DNA of 64,000 bases from Prunella strophiata (taxonomy: Eukaryota; Chordata; Aves; Passeriformes; Prunellidae), in contig JAZBQD010000019.1 of assembly GCA_036583965.1 (NCBI GenBank), forward strand, positions 21,517,085 to 21,581,084, given 5' to 3'. The notes under the pieces are model-generated. The model ran no database searches, had not been told where the DNA came from, and worked only from the letters and a program-made list of their open reading frames with translations. How positions within the stretch are numbered: position 1 is the stretch's first letter; every line of letters begins with the position of its first letter. The translations under genes and the position numbers were made by a program. Positions 12,501 through 25,920 of the stretch are shown one piece after another.

Positions 12501-14112
12501 AATTTTAAATCAAAAATTATCCAAGTACCAAAAATTTAGATGATTTGCAAGTCACAATCAATGTTTTTTATCAAAGACTGGGTTAGATCAACAAGGCTGT
12601 GATAGAATAACAAGGGGGTCCACAAGATTGCTACTGCTTAAAGCTGTATTACAATGAGTCCTTGCAAAACTTGCTTTCTAAAAATCTGCTTAGCTAGATT
12701 TGCTCACTCCATCACACTTAGGGAAAAGAAGAATGATCCTATTCTAGGTCCATATGGCACAATGTGTATAATACATCACATAGAGAATTTAAGCCTACTC
12801 CTACCTGAAGATTTAATGGCACAGACACCATTTGGGTGTACAAAAAAAAATCCACGCAATATATCCCTTGAAATCATCACATCAACAATGACAAAATTAT
12901 GAGTGAAGATGTCTTTACACTGGCAGAAAATACAGCTTTACTAGTATGTTTGGGGTTTTTTTCATAAGGGGCCAGGCACACTAACAAAAGAATTTATAAA
13001 GTATATCTGTATTCAAATGAGCTCTTTGCATAAGTAGGTTAATAAAGTCATAGGTACAAGCAAGTGAAACAGGTTCTGCATCAGGCATGTTTTCCAGGAC
13101 ACAGATAGGGATTGATGTAATGTGATTCTGGACACAAATACTATGTTAGCTACAGTAACTAGGGACTGTGCAGCTGCCAGAGCTCTGCCACATCATGCGA
13201 TTAGCAGCTCTGCAAGTTGGTGTACATTTTGTGGGAGAAGATGATAGCTCCTCTGCTCTACCCATCAAATGCATGTCTAGACCCTGGTGATCTGTGAAGG
13301 TCACTCCCATGGATGCAGCTGGACCCACAAGACTATATGTCTGTGAGGATTTCATGGTTCTTTGCAATAAAATCTGGAGGAGACAGCCTGTACTGAAAAG
13401 AGCATGCCTTTGTCTGCATGAACTGCATCCACAGAGAGCACTTTTACTGTTGTCAGAGCAGCCTTTGAGTCCAAGCAATTAGTTTCACAGGTCTCAATTT
13501 CTTCCAGCTTAAAGGCAGGTACCTGAAAGTTTGTTGTTTAAAGTGTTATCTGCAGAGGAACAGATCTTAAAATCCTGAGACAGGATGACTTGCCATCATC
13601 AGTGCCCCTTGTTCTCATCTCAGATTTACAAGCAGAATATTTAGAGAAACTAAACCCAGAGCAGTTACTAAGTGAAACTAACTGAATAATTAAGATGTGG
13701 AAGAGTCACAACATTATGAATCATTTAGAAACCATGATTTACAACCTAGATGCAAACTGCCCAACCTCTGGGCACTCTGTGATCAGCTGTGGCCACAATC
13801 TCTGGCATCACAAGAAGCAGTACATCCCTTCCACTAGCACTTTCCTCCACATTTACATCAAAAATTTCCATTACATTGTGTTTTATTTGCCAAATTAAAA
13901 CACAGCCCACATAAATATGTTGGTAGAAGGCTCATCCAGAAAAATTCATCCTTAGTAGAGTCATACTGATATGTGCACAGACACTAAAGGGAGAAGAACT
14001 AGGAAGAACATGGGAAGTCTGAAAAGTGCAAAAAGCTTGGAGCTTCACAAAACCCTTGGGCTTCAGACACAGCAATTTTCAACACCAAGAACAATAAATC
14101 CAGAGAATATGA

Positions 14113-14279
14113 TAGAGAAAGCAAGAGGGGAAAGAGGTGGGGAAAGGAGAAAAATAAGAAAGAAGGAATACAAAGAAATAGAGGAAAGCAAAAGGGACAA
14201 GTGGAGAAAACAGAAAAGGGAAAGAAGGAGAAAAAGAAGAGGGAATGAGAGAAAGTGATAGACAGAAGGGAAGAGAAAT
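14113..14279 (+). repeat. Polypurine (GA-rich) tract
   Basis: About 165 bases are almost entirely A and G, with few pyrimidines, on the plus strand. The mirror frame translates to Ser/Phe/Pro/Leu-rich peptides, and the plus frame to Arg/Lys/Glu-rich ones, purely from composition. Such asymmetric purine tracts can form triplex (H-) DNA where mirror symmetry exists. It lies directly beside the GC/CpG-enriched block that follows. Confidence 0.85.
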
Positions 14280-14329
14280 CTCTGCTGGTACAGTAACAAA
14301 TAAATCCCTGCAGCATGACAGGCGTCTGC

Positions 14330-14730
14330 TGAAGCATTTCATTTCCCCGCAGCATAATGGTGTGTTATTGCCCATTATCTGTTCTGTCAGTGCCAGAGTC
14401 GATATTAAATGAGGGGCAGCTGCATTTAGCTGCCATTTTTCAGCTGTCTCTCTGTTACCATGGAAACACACTTGTTTTTTTGATGAACCTGGCTGCGAGC
14501 AGAGGGGTGCATGCGCACGAGGGGGAGGCAGGAGCGCCGCAGAGCAGGGGGAGCAAAGGACCAAGCCAAACAGCAGAGGGACACAAGCAAGGGGAGGGCA
14601 GGTCCCCTGTACCCAGGCACCACAGAGACAGCCATTTCAAAAACCCTCTTAATATGCAGAGGGGCCCTCAGCCGAGCCTACAGACATTGCTGTGACTTTC
14701 ACGGATTCTAGCGATCGCTCCTTCATCCCG
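14330..14730. promoter_or_regulatory. GC/CpG-enriched candidate regulatory block
   Basis: Directly after the purine tract comes a non-repetitive block. It combines ATTA-type cores, two similar 'gctgcatttagctgccattt' elements and 'gttaccatggaaacac', an X-box/RFX-like inverted repeat (gttaccatggaaac), near 14454-14467. GC-rich DNA with CpGs follows (14494-14540), and the palindromic octamer gcgatcgc lies at 14711-14718. The RFX-type consensus is GTTRCC followed by GGYAAC; here the right arm is imperfect. Open frames on both strands in this block (up to 161 codons) have no recognisable domains. I infer an enhancer or weak promoter. Confidence 0.35.
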
Positions 14731-14824
14731 CTGCCCTTCTCCTCTCCCTACACCCTCTGCCCCACAATCACAGCAATCCTCCCCTTCTGTCTGCTATCTC
14801 TGCAGCAACATCTCTAAGACCATT

Positions 14825-14995
14825 AGAAGTAAAGATTAATTAAGCCTCTCAAAGACCATGTAAGCAGGTTGATGAGCATTAATATTGCTAAAATACTAAT
14901 CAAGAACGTGAAGCTCAATGAGATTGGATGTGGCTCTCTTTCCCAATAACATTTATGCAGCAAGCTGCTGCCACACATGGGTGCTGAAATCTAGA
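14825..14995. promoter_or_regulatory. Candidate conserved non-coding element
   Basis: Single-copy A/T-leaning sequence carries clustered ATTAAT/TAAT cores ('gattaattaagcc', 'gcattaatattgc', 'actaatcaag') over 80 bp. It is a continuation of the regulatory-looking block before it. Inference from motif density only. Confidence 0.25.
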
Positions 14996-17900
14996 TAACT
15001 TCACCCATTTTCCTGCTTCATCTATAAGGATGTTCCCTACAGGGAAGTGGATGGGAGACATCTACACAGCAAACAGGAATCAAATGAAAGATATCTCATT
15101 TCCTTTTCTTAACTTCTTAACACAAAGCTTCTTTAGAGGAGAGATGCACTTGGTCTCCCTGCACCATTTCTGGTGGCAACTTCAAACCCTGCATCTAGCA
15201 TAGATTTCATCTCTAACACTGCTGGCTTTAGACCCACAAGCAGCATACCTGCAGTGGTTGGGGGATGCCCATCTGTTCTCCAGTGGCATCTCAATCCCCA
15301 GTATGAGAAACTTCTGCTTCAAGTGTTGACCACACACAGCACCAGAACTAAGCAGTCAGTTCCAACAGCATTTCCAGTTTACTTACATTACTATAAGCTA
15401 TTTATCTCTGCTTGAGGGCCTTATTTTTCTGAATTGCTTGTAAAGGGTTTTAGAAACATTGGAGAGACTGACATGGTGAAAGTCAAACTAACAGACTGTA
15501 TATCAACACTAACAAATGAAATGGAGCCAGGGTGTACTCCTAGACTTTGGAACATGGTAGTTTGCAATTCTAAACTATTAGAACTCTCTCCAATATAATT
15601 TTCTCATCTAACTACAGTCTTACAAATTATTCTGAGCACAACACAGGGATTAGGATATGCCTATGACCATTCCCAATGCCCATTTTTCATAGAACCATCT
15701 TGTTTTGCATGTTTATAAGCACAGACAGTCCATCCTGCAATGGCCAGTCCCAGTGCCAGGAAACATTTCCATACATGCTCAGCTGATTAGCAGAGACAAC
15801 CAGGCAATCCAGCTTCGGTGACAGCCAGACAGTACTTTGTGCAGTCCAAAACTGCAAGGACAAGGGTCTTGTTGACATATCCTAGCTCTGTCCATCCTAA
15901 CTCTCTGTCAAAGGGCTGACTTGCACAATTCTGCTTATCATGCAGCTTGGATTGTACACAGAAAATGATGGAGTCACAGCTCCTCTGTAAGCCACTGAAT
16001 ACTTGAGCCATAGGTCTGCTGAGAGATATCCTCCTAAACAGATAAATACAGAAAGAAGACTAATAATCCCACTCAAGCTGACAAGGATAATGGGATGCCT
16101 GAGAAGTAAATCACAGCCTTAAGATACATACCAAGAGCACTTTTGGGGTCTTAAAATTCCCTAGCACTAAATGGGAATATTCTGCTGCTACAGTCTGAAC
16201 TTGCAGAAAGCCTCACCTCTACACCAACTATCACGATATCAAAAGGAATTGTTTGATGTGCAGTGTTTATGAGTAAGGCTAAAGATGCCCAGAGGACATT
16301 GACTCCTCAAAGGTGAATTCATGATGCAGATGTGTTGTGAGACACTGAGAGCATTTAGCTTTTCACAGCTGAAATGTTTCAAGAGCAAGCTGCTGTTTGC
16401 TCTAGGTGATATCTACATTTGCCTTGAATTCTGATTTACAGCTTCCCAGTCCATCCTCAGATTATGTTTCTCAAAGTCCAAACCTCATACCTCCCTTTAA
16501 CCTCTGTCCTGTCCCTTTGACCCAAACCTCCAGACTGAAAAGCAACAAATTCAAACACCTTTGCTAGGAAGTTGCAAGCAGAAGATGTAAAAGTGCCCAG
16601 GCCCAACTCTGGTTTGCAGTGGAGGGTCTCATCTCTTGCTGTTTAATCTCAGTGCAGGTGAAACTGAAGATATACTGATACACAAGTAACACCAAGAAAC
16701 AGCAACACTGAGTAGTCTTAACTTTTAAAATTGTAATTTACTGCTTCCTTTTAGCTTAGAGCACCTTCTTTTCCATACCCCCTGCTTTCCCAATGCTTTT
16801 TTTTTTTAATTTTCTCATTTATTTGTTCATGCTTTCCAGCACCACCTAACAAATAAACTTCTCAACACTCAAGCAGGAAAACTACTGTTTTAATAATTGT
16901 AAAAATTGCAGTACCTTCCAATGATCCACTGCACTGTCTTCCAGTGACCTGCTAGTACAGACAATTTCAGCATCTGACTGTGGAGCAGTCTTCTTCCTTT
17001 ATTCAATATATTTGCTTTATAGAAGGCATTTAAAAGTCACTGTTTCTCAAGACCTGCCTAGCTCTCCCTGCTCCATGCTAAGAGACAGTAAAAGCAAAGG
17101 ATCCAAGTGTGTCATTGTATTAATAGGTAAGTCCTCATCTCATAGTTGCAATGTTGCCATATCTTGTCATTTTCTCATCATTACCCCTTACCCTGATGTT
17201 TTCCCACTTTGGGCCTTCTGGAACTTGAGAAAACTTTTAAAAGCAGATTCTAAAGAAACTCCTCAAGTGACATTTAAAAGGCACAATGCTGTTGATCTTT
17301 CCCCCAACTACTGACATCTGCTCCCTTTCTCTATGACAGTTGCATAGAACTGCTCATGTATCTTATCTTGCTAACCACTGATTTCTTTAAAATTTCTGAT
17401 TGTCCCACATTGATGAAAAAAGTTCTGCCTGAATTGCTTACATGCTATTCCTTTCCTTAGCTTTTATCCACTTTCATAACCTTTTGCTTTTGAATATGGA
17501 GCTATCTTAAGCACCACAGAGAACCAGACTGACATTGGTTTTGCAGGATCTTTTTTCTCTGGGGGATGCCTCAGTTCAGAGTGTCTGATCAAAGTCATCT
17601 TTGTAGTCCAAGAGAATTTTGCATACAGTAGTGGAAACAAACATCTGATATACACGATTGAAAATATGAATGCTAATGAACCGTTTAATCTGCTAGGTCA
17701 ATGACACTGGTTTTGGGTTCAATGAGTCAGGGAAGCTAAAGGGAAGAAAGAAATAAGCTCTAATACTCAGAGATTTTGTTTCAATGTAATCTCTGGTCAG
17801 CAAAGAGTATGACAAGTGCAATAACAGAGCAGTTTTTGAGACAAATGGGAAAGCAAGGGGGAAATTATCCTGCAGAGCTCTCATAAACAATTCTGTGGTC

Positions 17901-20900
17901 ATTTCAAGGAGTTTCTAGAATTGTGCCAACTGTGATCGAAATTAGTTTATATAGCACAGATAAACTGGTTCCAGAACCTGCCTAAACTGTCCCATTTGAG
18001 TTAAGGAATACATTCAGAAGAGTGAGGGAATTTGAAATTAACTCCTCTGACCACATTTCCTATACCAAACAACTCCACTGAACTGAGAAACAAAAAAAAA
18101 AAAGGACAACAAAGATGTAAAAGAAACCCAACTGCTAGATGCTACAGACAGATGATATTTATTCAGTAACAGTTTCTAATCAAAAGTATTGATTTCTAGC
18201 TCAGGGATTCTTTGTGGAAAGCTTTCAGGCAGACAAAACTAGCACTTAAATTTCAAGGAATGAAAGAAAGATATATCTATCTTTTGATGTCTTTGCATCT
18301 TTATTTTCCCCACTCTCTCTTTCCAAAGAACAATACCCATCAGTTTTGTTCCTACAGCCTACTGTCTCAATTCAGTCACTGAAAGATAGGTATGTCATGT
18401 TTGGCTCTAATTATTTGCATTCATGTAGCACAAGGCAACATAGCTGAGGATCAAATCCTCAGTGGCACAAAGGCTGCCACAAATGTGCCCTTTAGTTCTG
18501 GCATTAAGGGGCTAGTGCTCCTGGTGATGGTATTCCTAAATCTGATTTCTACTACTGGTGAAGGAATGGTGTACTTCACTCTGCCAACAGCAGGTCTGCT
18601 TTTCTGTGCATCAAAACAGGATCCAACTTTGAGTATTTCAAAACTACAACAGAAGCTGGGACAGCTCAATTCACAAAAATACAGGTCCAAGGGGCAGAAA
18701 TGTGAGAAGGTCAGAGCCCAGTATCACAGACAGCTTTCTATAAAAATGTGGCCTTTGTTTTGACTATTCAGGAACAGATTTCAAACCTCAGCATCCCTGA
18801 GCAGTCCTTATGCCTTGCCTGTTTGCAAGTCATTCAATTGCAGAGCTGGAAAAGAAGGTTGAGTCCTCCAGATGCAGCCTTTTGGCACTGAAGTCTCTCC
18901 TTCCCTATTCTTTCCTATTCCACATCCCCAGGAAGGGACACTGTGTTTTGCAGAACACTAAAACACAGTCATGAGGAGTATAAGAAATGAAGTGTATTTC
19001 CATGTCACAACAGACTTTATTAGCATAATTCCTAATTGTGACTGTTTAGAAGCCCTATAAGATCATGAATAATTATGTTTGCCAGGCAAAGTGATAAAGA
19101 GACAAGACTAAGTCAATTCTCCATTCCCCTCCCCTTCCCAATTGCTACAAAATCCTTTTTCTTTCGTCTGCCTTTGGGAAACAAGTACAAGTGAATGTAT
19201 TCTACAAGAAAAAAAAAAAAAAGCAATTTCTAGTGTGCCCAGGAATCTTCTACTTGTGACATCCTAACACTAGTTTCCTTGAGTGGGACCTCACACACAC
19301 TTGTGAGTGGCAGCATAAAACAAAGACAAAATTTGGAACCCCACTAGAAGATGGTCTAAAAGAAATGGCAAGATGTAACTAACCAAACGGGAAGTATTAT
19401 AATACTTACCAGAACTGCACACTGTGAAAAGAACCCATCATTTAGATACAAGTTTGCAATTTCTACCATGTTTAGTACAAACATAGAAGACAAAGCATTT
19501 TGTGCCTTATCGTGCCTAACCTGCCCCTGGGATCTGAAGAACACATCAAGTAACACTGAGCCCTTGTGGTGCAAAACCAGTCAGAGGATAATCCAGGGGG
19601 TGCAGAGACTGGAGCACAAAGCATTTATTCTGTTATGGCAGGAGAGGACAGGCTTGCAATGGGGACTTCCCAAAAGTACCAATCTGTGGGGGCATATGGA
19701 TAGAGGAAGAGGAACCTCCTCTTTGCAGAATCCAATTCAATCATTATAAAGATAGTGGCCCTCTCACAAAAGTAGCTCCTTTTGGGTATAATGGCCTATC
19801 CTGGACATTACTGACTTCCAAAAACATGCAGGAGGTCTCAGCAAAGGGAGTCTGTTTTGGTAATAAAAGAATGTCTAATAAGGACAAGTCAGGGTCCTGA
19901 GTACACCAAGACTCTGGGCTGGGGACTGCCCCCTCCCTCCCTGCTCTCCCCAGTCTCTGTAGCTGCCTCTCTGGAGCCAAGGGGACATGCCCTGGCTGAC
20001 AAGGACCCAGTCCAGTCAATGGCTTGCAGTCACCAGCAAGCTGTCAGCCCCCATGGTGATCTGACACAGCAAAAGATCTTCGGATGCCAACTGGTACCAT
20101 CCACAGCAAATCCAGACATGCTGTCCCAACAAACATGAAATGATGCAGCTATTCCAGCTAGCAGCTTTAAAATACCCTTCTAATATGCACTAGTTACATT
20201 CATTAGAGCCCAGGGACAGCCAAACCATTTTACCCCTCTCCTTTTATCCTTTAACTCCTCTAAATATTAAAAGAACACTTGTTTTCAAGCTGACTTGTCA
20301 ATTAACTTCATCCTCTCCCAAAACTGTTGGCAGTTTCAGGTTCAGATCAGGTCCAGAACGGTTACCACAACACAAGGAAAAGCACTTCTCTCCATTTAAA
20401 CTGCATTTTACATAACCAGGATATTAGAGCAGCCAAAGGCTCTGGGGTTTAATTCAAACTTAGACTCTCAGGTGTGATTCTGTTTTGCTGCAGGTATTTT
20501 AATTTCCATTAGAGAGAGAAAAGGAACAGAATTTTACATGGTTTCATATGCATTTGTTTTGATTTTTATAGTTGGCTAAAGTGGTATATTAATAGCACAG
20601 CAGGGGCTGCACTGAAACCAAAGACCTGGAAAATAAAATATTCTCAGTATTCATTATTTCAGTACTTGCAAATTCCAACAAGATGAGACTTCTATATGTT
20701 TATCATGAAAGAGGAAAAAAAAAGCACGGATTAAAGTAGATTTAAAAAACCCACTATTTATTTACAGTACATAAAGCAAATATACTTGCAAATTGTAAAA
20801 AGCATTACCCTTGGCAGCCTGAAATTCATTTGTATTGGAACAAAAAGTAGGCATACCCAAATTAAATGCTCACAGAAACTGGGAAAGACACTTTCAATCT

Positions 20901-21339
20901 GATATGCAACTGCTGAAGATAGACCAACCCAACACTTAGAGCTGCGCTCTGAAGGCCTGAGTCATGAATCCAAATTTCAGACATCTGAGTTTTCACAAGA
21001 CATCTGTCAAATCTCATCTTAAATCTCACATGAACCTGATGTACAGACTTGGTTAAATCACCTGATCATCTGTTTCTTAAAATTAAGACTCATATTGAGC
21101 CATTTAAAAGTCTTGTGAGATAAATTGCCCATAGCATTGCAAAGCAATGATATTGCCACTTAGTTTTTCCTAATAATAAACAAAAACTCTTCAGAAAGCA
21201 CACACACACTTGTTGAGGTTTTAAGTCCAGAAAGAAGAGCAAGTGTCACACATAGCCAGAACAATCAGAGTTTTCAGTACCCCTCTCCCATTCCAGTCTT
21301 TACTCTGAGTAAATGAGCCTCATCTGAGCTAATTACACC
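14996..21339. other. Non-coding, no gene seen
   Basis: Over 6 kb of ordinary A/T-leaning single-copy sequence, with small A-runs (18092-18103 and 19209-19222). The frames at 18392-18763 and 19744-20138 do not resemble any family I know. Confidence 0.65.
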
Positions 21340-21421
21340 AAAAAAAAAAAAAAAAAAAAGCTGTCCTTTAAAAAACTATTCAAGAAAGCATCAAAGAAAT
21401 ATAGAGGGAAAAAGAGTTCCT

Positions 21422-21452
<31 letters not shown>
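21340..21452 (+). repeat. Paired poly-A tracts (20 and 30)
   Basis: Two A-runs (21340-21359 and 21423-21452) flank 63 bp of A-rich unique sequence; a third, interrupted A-rich stretch follows to about 21467. I see no retroposed body for either tract. Confidence 0.88.
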
Positions 21453-21454
<2 letters not shown>

Positions 21455-22559
21455 AAAAAAGAAAGATACAAATGCCTAATAGTAAAGGGCTTCTGGCATT
21501 CAGCATGATGAGCCCCTGCTGACCTTATAGACACAAATTTGGGGTGGAGGGTATGTAGGGCTTCACAGATGATGTCCTATACCACCATGCAGAGCTAAGC
21601 ACTCTCTACAGAGGCATGTGTGGTGGAAGGGGCCAAGTCTCCTTCTCAGGGCACTGCCCCATGGCTGACCCTTCACTCTGCTCCTGTAGCTGCAGCAAAC
21701 ATGCCCAGAGCCCGTGCAAATCACCTTGTGCAAGAGTACAAGGGTCTGAATGGGGGCTGAACTTCTCTGCAGCTCGAGGAAAGGTGTTGTCAGGACCAGG
21801 ACAGTAAAAGATCATGACTTCTCAAATAGTTCCCCTTGTGTGCTGCAGGGGTGGGAAGGAATCCTACCCCCACAGTCAGTCTGCACCCCACGTGTCAGTA
21901 ACAACCAACACCCAAGCACAAAAGACAAAAGTTTTGGTAAAGGCTTGAGTCATTTAGAACTGATCTGACACCCCTCCAACTTGTTTCACATAAGTTCTAA
22001 TTTAATAGAGAACCTGCTATTCAAATGTCAAATGGGGTGGTAAGTCTAGGACTATGGGAAGAAGCATGTGTTTAGTCTGGCCCAGGGAAAGGTACATCCT
22101 CTAGTCATGCCTTGTACCTACAGTAAGTTTAGTTCCTACATGAATCAAATACAGGGATAACAATGGTTAATCCTGCTACACAACCATAAATAAGTAAATA
22201 TGAAACCCAGTAACAAGCACAGTTTTTCCAGATTATGCTATCAGCTGGCTGAAAAATCACAGCCTCAGACTTGTCTATCAGACAGCTGGTTAGTGATACA
22301 AGGCTGTTTGACTTGTAGCATAAGATTAACTATGCATCAACACTTTGCCCTGATGATATAGGAAACTAAAGGGGAAGAAATACACTGCAAGCATCTCCTT
22401 ACATAAGGTTTGTCCTCAGAAATATTCTGCTGAGGGTTAATGAAATAAGTATTTGAGGGCAAATGATTAAACATTAACAAAGATCAACTTAAATTGAACA
22501 TCTTATCAACAACAATGAAAACTGGTCTCTTACAATGGCTCCCTTTCACCTTTTGGTAA

Positions 22560-22820
22560 ATCACAGCTCTGTATTGTAGAGGCTCTTTTATTTAACAATT
22601 AAATATTCCACAATGGAAAGAGAAGCATTTTTTGACTTTTCAGTTGTTTCTACACAAAAACATACCCAGTTCTCTAACAACAGCATCAATCCAGTGTATT
22701 TCTGATGACCTGTTACAAACCAAGGTTTATTTGCCAAAAGAGATTAACCAATAACTTTCAAATTAACATATTTCAATAACATTACAATTAATTTGCCAGC
22801 AGAAAAAGGAAGGGGGGAAA
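22560..22820. promoter_or_regulatory. Candidate conserved non-coding element
   Basis: Complex A/T-rich sequence has many TTAAT and CAAT cores ('aacaattaaatattccacaa', 'caaattaacatatttcaata', 'acattacaattaatttgcca'). It is not a recognisable repeat. I infer possible enhancer function from texture, with low confidence. Confidence 0.2.
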
Positions 22821-23009
22821 TGTAATGAACAAAGCATTCAGTTTCCCCATTCCCTCTGCTCCAGATGGAGTGGTTTGGCTTCAAATTAATGGAGAGATCT
22901 CCAAGGTCAAGAGGGAGTGGTTACCTGATGGGGTCTGTGAACCAGACCCTTCTCCCCTAGTCCCTGCCCTTCAGTGAGACTGCAGCTTTTGCCATGGAAA
23001 AATTATTCC

Positions 23010-23125
23010 AGCTGTTAATTTAGTCTCTCCTTTTGTAAAATAGGCCTAATAGTACTCACTTATCTACTTCACTAGGATGCTTCAAGGATTAAAATTGATG
23101 TGTCCCTGCTGAAGTAATGTGCTAT
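23010..23125 (+). repeat. MIR-type SINE 3' half
   Basis: This matches the 3' half of MIR in sense orientation: 'tctctccttttgtaaaatag' for the 'cctcatctgtaaaatgggg' segment, 'cctaatagtactcactta' for 'taatagtacctacctca', and 'ggatgcttcaaggattaaaa' for 'gggttgttgtgaggattaaatg'. The 5' tRNA-like half is not recognisable. The remnant sits just before the small CpG-bearing patch near 23.2 kb. Confidence 0.65.
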
Positions 23126-25867
23126 AATTACCTTGTTAATGTGCCCTCTCTTGGCTAGAATGGAAATTGCTTAGCTGAGTGTCACAGTCCCACACTGCCA
23201 GCGCCGTGGGCCCGGGGTGAGCTCAGGCAATTGGACAATGCCCCCTCAAGCTGATTTCTCTTGTGCAGCTGAAGGGAAAGGAAAATGGCAGCCCTGCAGC
23301 CAAGGAGTGCAGCAAGTACACAGTACTTGAGCCTGCCCCCTCAAAGTCACTAATCATGCAGAAGAGTGCTCCCTTACAGATTAGTGGGAGGCAAGGACTA
23401 CATTTTCTGCCTACATTTGGGTGACAAAAAAAACCCCCAAACCTGTTGACATCTTCCTCTTACATGAACTAGATCCTTTCCTGATGAAACCAGTGAAGCA
23501 GTCATTCTCTTTTAAATGTATCTGCAACATACAAGCCCCTGCCTGTACTCTGACCACTTTTCCCCTGCTGTATGATTATGCCTGGCTAAGGGCCCCTTTT
23601 TCTTCAGCTGTTCTAAAGTTCTAAAAATGAGAATAACTCTAAGAAATTATGCAACATAAAAGGAGAAGGTCTAAAATTTTATTTCTGTCAGAGAAAAGTA
23701 GTCAGAAGTACCTTTATTACAGATGCATTCTGGCAACTGCAGGTTTGTCTCTACTATCCAGAGATGTGCATGGCAAACAGGGGGAAGTCCAGAAAATCAG
23801 ATGTGGATAACAGCTGGCATTTGTGGAAATGCAAATAAAACCAGCACCATTTAATAATGGGCAGGCAAGAGCCTGACATTCTGCCTCCAAAATGTAAAGA
23901 AACAAAAAGCAGAGCAACATTTACACACTGAATAACATAAAGTTATGCCCAGATAAAGTTTTTCCTGATTTTACAGCTCTATTAAAATAATCAGGAATAA
24001 GTTGACCCTCCTGTCAAAGGAGAATCATTTCAGGGGAGCAATTTCAAACAGCAACACAAACAACAGTGTTTCAGACAGGCCAAGGCCTCCTAATTCACTA
24101 TACTCATGGGTACAAAGCCAAGACTGCAAGAAACAAACCCCACTCCTTCGCCCTTGGAAAACTCAAACATCCAGCCTCATACATAAGAATCCTCCCTAAG
24201 CTACCCTGTTTCAGAGACAGCCAAGTATTATCACTGCAGGAGTCTTAGAGGGCCTGCATTTCTTACAGATGTTATTTTACCCAAAGGATTTTCTGCCAAA
24301 GTTCCAGTGAATATTTCTATTGTACTCCTTTAAAAAATAAAGACACCGTTATAAAACTTCGTGAAGTATTCAGCACACAGCGATCCCTGAGCAATGATGA
24401 CTCCACACATTTGCAGTGCACACCTATTGTTGAAAGCACTGCAGACATCTAAGACTGCTTTTCCTGCTGTTTTTAAAGGTGGTCAGAAAATGCAAGCAAT
24501 ACCAATGAGGTGAAAGATGCAGGATTTTTAAGGATCACAGCTGTGTTGGGAACCAGTTGGGACCCCAAGACTGAACTCTGCAAAGAACAATTTTTTGTTG
24601 AAACAAGCTCTGAAATGGCCAGAGGGAAGCTCAGCTGACAGAACTGCTATGACCTCTGTCTATCACAAAAGCTGTTTTTTAACAAAGCCATCATATGGCA
24701 CTGAGCTGCAAACTCAGTGCAGCCTCCAGGTGCTTGCATGGTCATCTCAGCCTGCTTCTGGGTCAGTAGAAGCTGTTCTCATTAGCAGTCTGTGCTGCAG
24801 AAGAGAACAAGTTTTCCAAGTAGTTTCACACAGGATTATTAATCACTATGAAGATTTTACTCATAACCCACACTGTGTTGTGACATATGGCTGCTTTGCT
24901 GCCTCTGTGAGTAAATCTGGTACATTATAACATTCCCTGTGTGCCAAGTGTTTAGCAAACACACATGTTGGCAGCCAGAGTATTCCTGGAAAGAACATGT
25001 GTCTTGAAATGAAGCTGTGCCAACTGCTGCTCCATGTCACAACAGAGAAAGTGCCCTAATATCTGAGTTCAGCAGTGCTGGCACAAAGAATGACTGTCAT
25101 CCAAAAAGCAGAGCTGGAAAAGTGCCATGCAAAACACAGTTAAATTAACAAATATGTGGGTTTGAGTACATCTGCTTCAGAAGTATCTTCTGCTCTTCTC
25201 TTAATTGATGGAAATAAGAGATTTCCATTAACAGATACCTTGGAAACATTTGGCCAGAGGTCAAAGGAATAACAAAGCAAGTGTAAAAAGGCAAAGAATG
25301 TCAAGTAATTTGTGTAAAAATATTGAATTGCTTCCCAAAAGCCATTGAATATAGGTATCAGAGCTTCACATAGATCAGTGACCAGTATGACACGTGCACC
25401 CCAATTATATATAGCTACCTAAATACTAATACACACTTAAGAAGCTGATGTCTAAGAGAACTTAGAAAATATTTATGAAATCCAGAAAAATTTATAACCA
25501 GGTATTTGGATTGCAAAGTACAGTCAGATCTTAACATGATGCATAAATAGAACCCATACTATAGAAACAAAATAATCCCAAATAAGCCCAAATCTCAGCA
25601 TCTGTGGATCTGATTTTTCTGGACTCTTTTGGTTCAAGAGTCTACTTCTGGGATAATCAGTTCTCATCCTCCCCTTGTGAAAGTAGATTCCTGGTATTTT
25701 CTGAGTATTCTGAGAAAAGTGTATATTAACAAAATTACAGCTGCTAAAGAGTTCATAATTTAAATTTATGTGTATTTCACCAATACTACACACTGTGAGC
25801 ATTTGGGAAATGTTTGGAGCTTGGAATTACCACCCACAGGCTTGAAAAGGAAAATTCTGTGACCCTA

Positions 25868-25870
<3 letters not shown>
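23126..25870. other. Non-coding, no gene seen
   Basis: Begins with a minor GC patch (near 23200-23220, 'gccagcgccgtgggcccggg'). The remainder is plain single-copy sequence. The 111-codon frame at 24595-24930 has no recognisable domain. Confidence 0.65.
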
Positions 25871-25914
<44 letters not shown>

Positions 25915-25920
25915 AAAAAA
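25871..25920 (+). repeat. Poly-A tract (39 plus 9)
   Basis: A 39-base A-run is interrupted by GT and followed by nine more A. No polyadenylation signal lies within the preceding 30 bases, so a processed retrocopy is not supported. Confidence 0.9.

Larger units (their letters stand above)
11641..14112. other. Non-coding, no gene seen
   Basis: Apart from the short tandem repeat at 12.14 kb and the MIR at 12.4 kb, I see only single-copy sequence. The overlapping frames at 13146-13482 (110 codons minus, 62 codons plus) carry no known motif. Confidence 0.65.

Noticed and set aside
13999..14564. Minus-strand open frames of 118 and 161 codons
   Set aside because: They read through the purine tract and give Ser/Phe/Pro/Leu runs that reflect composition; no homology is apparent.
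25801..25920. Long A-run as the tail of a processed pseudogene
   Set aside because: No polyadenylation hexamer in the preceding 30 bases, no coding remnant, no target duplication; retrocopies are rare in birds.
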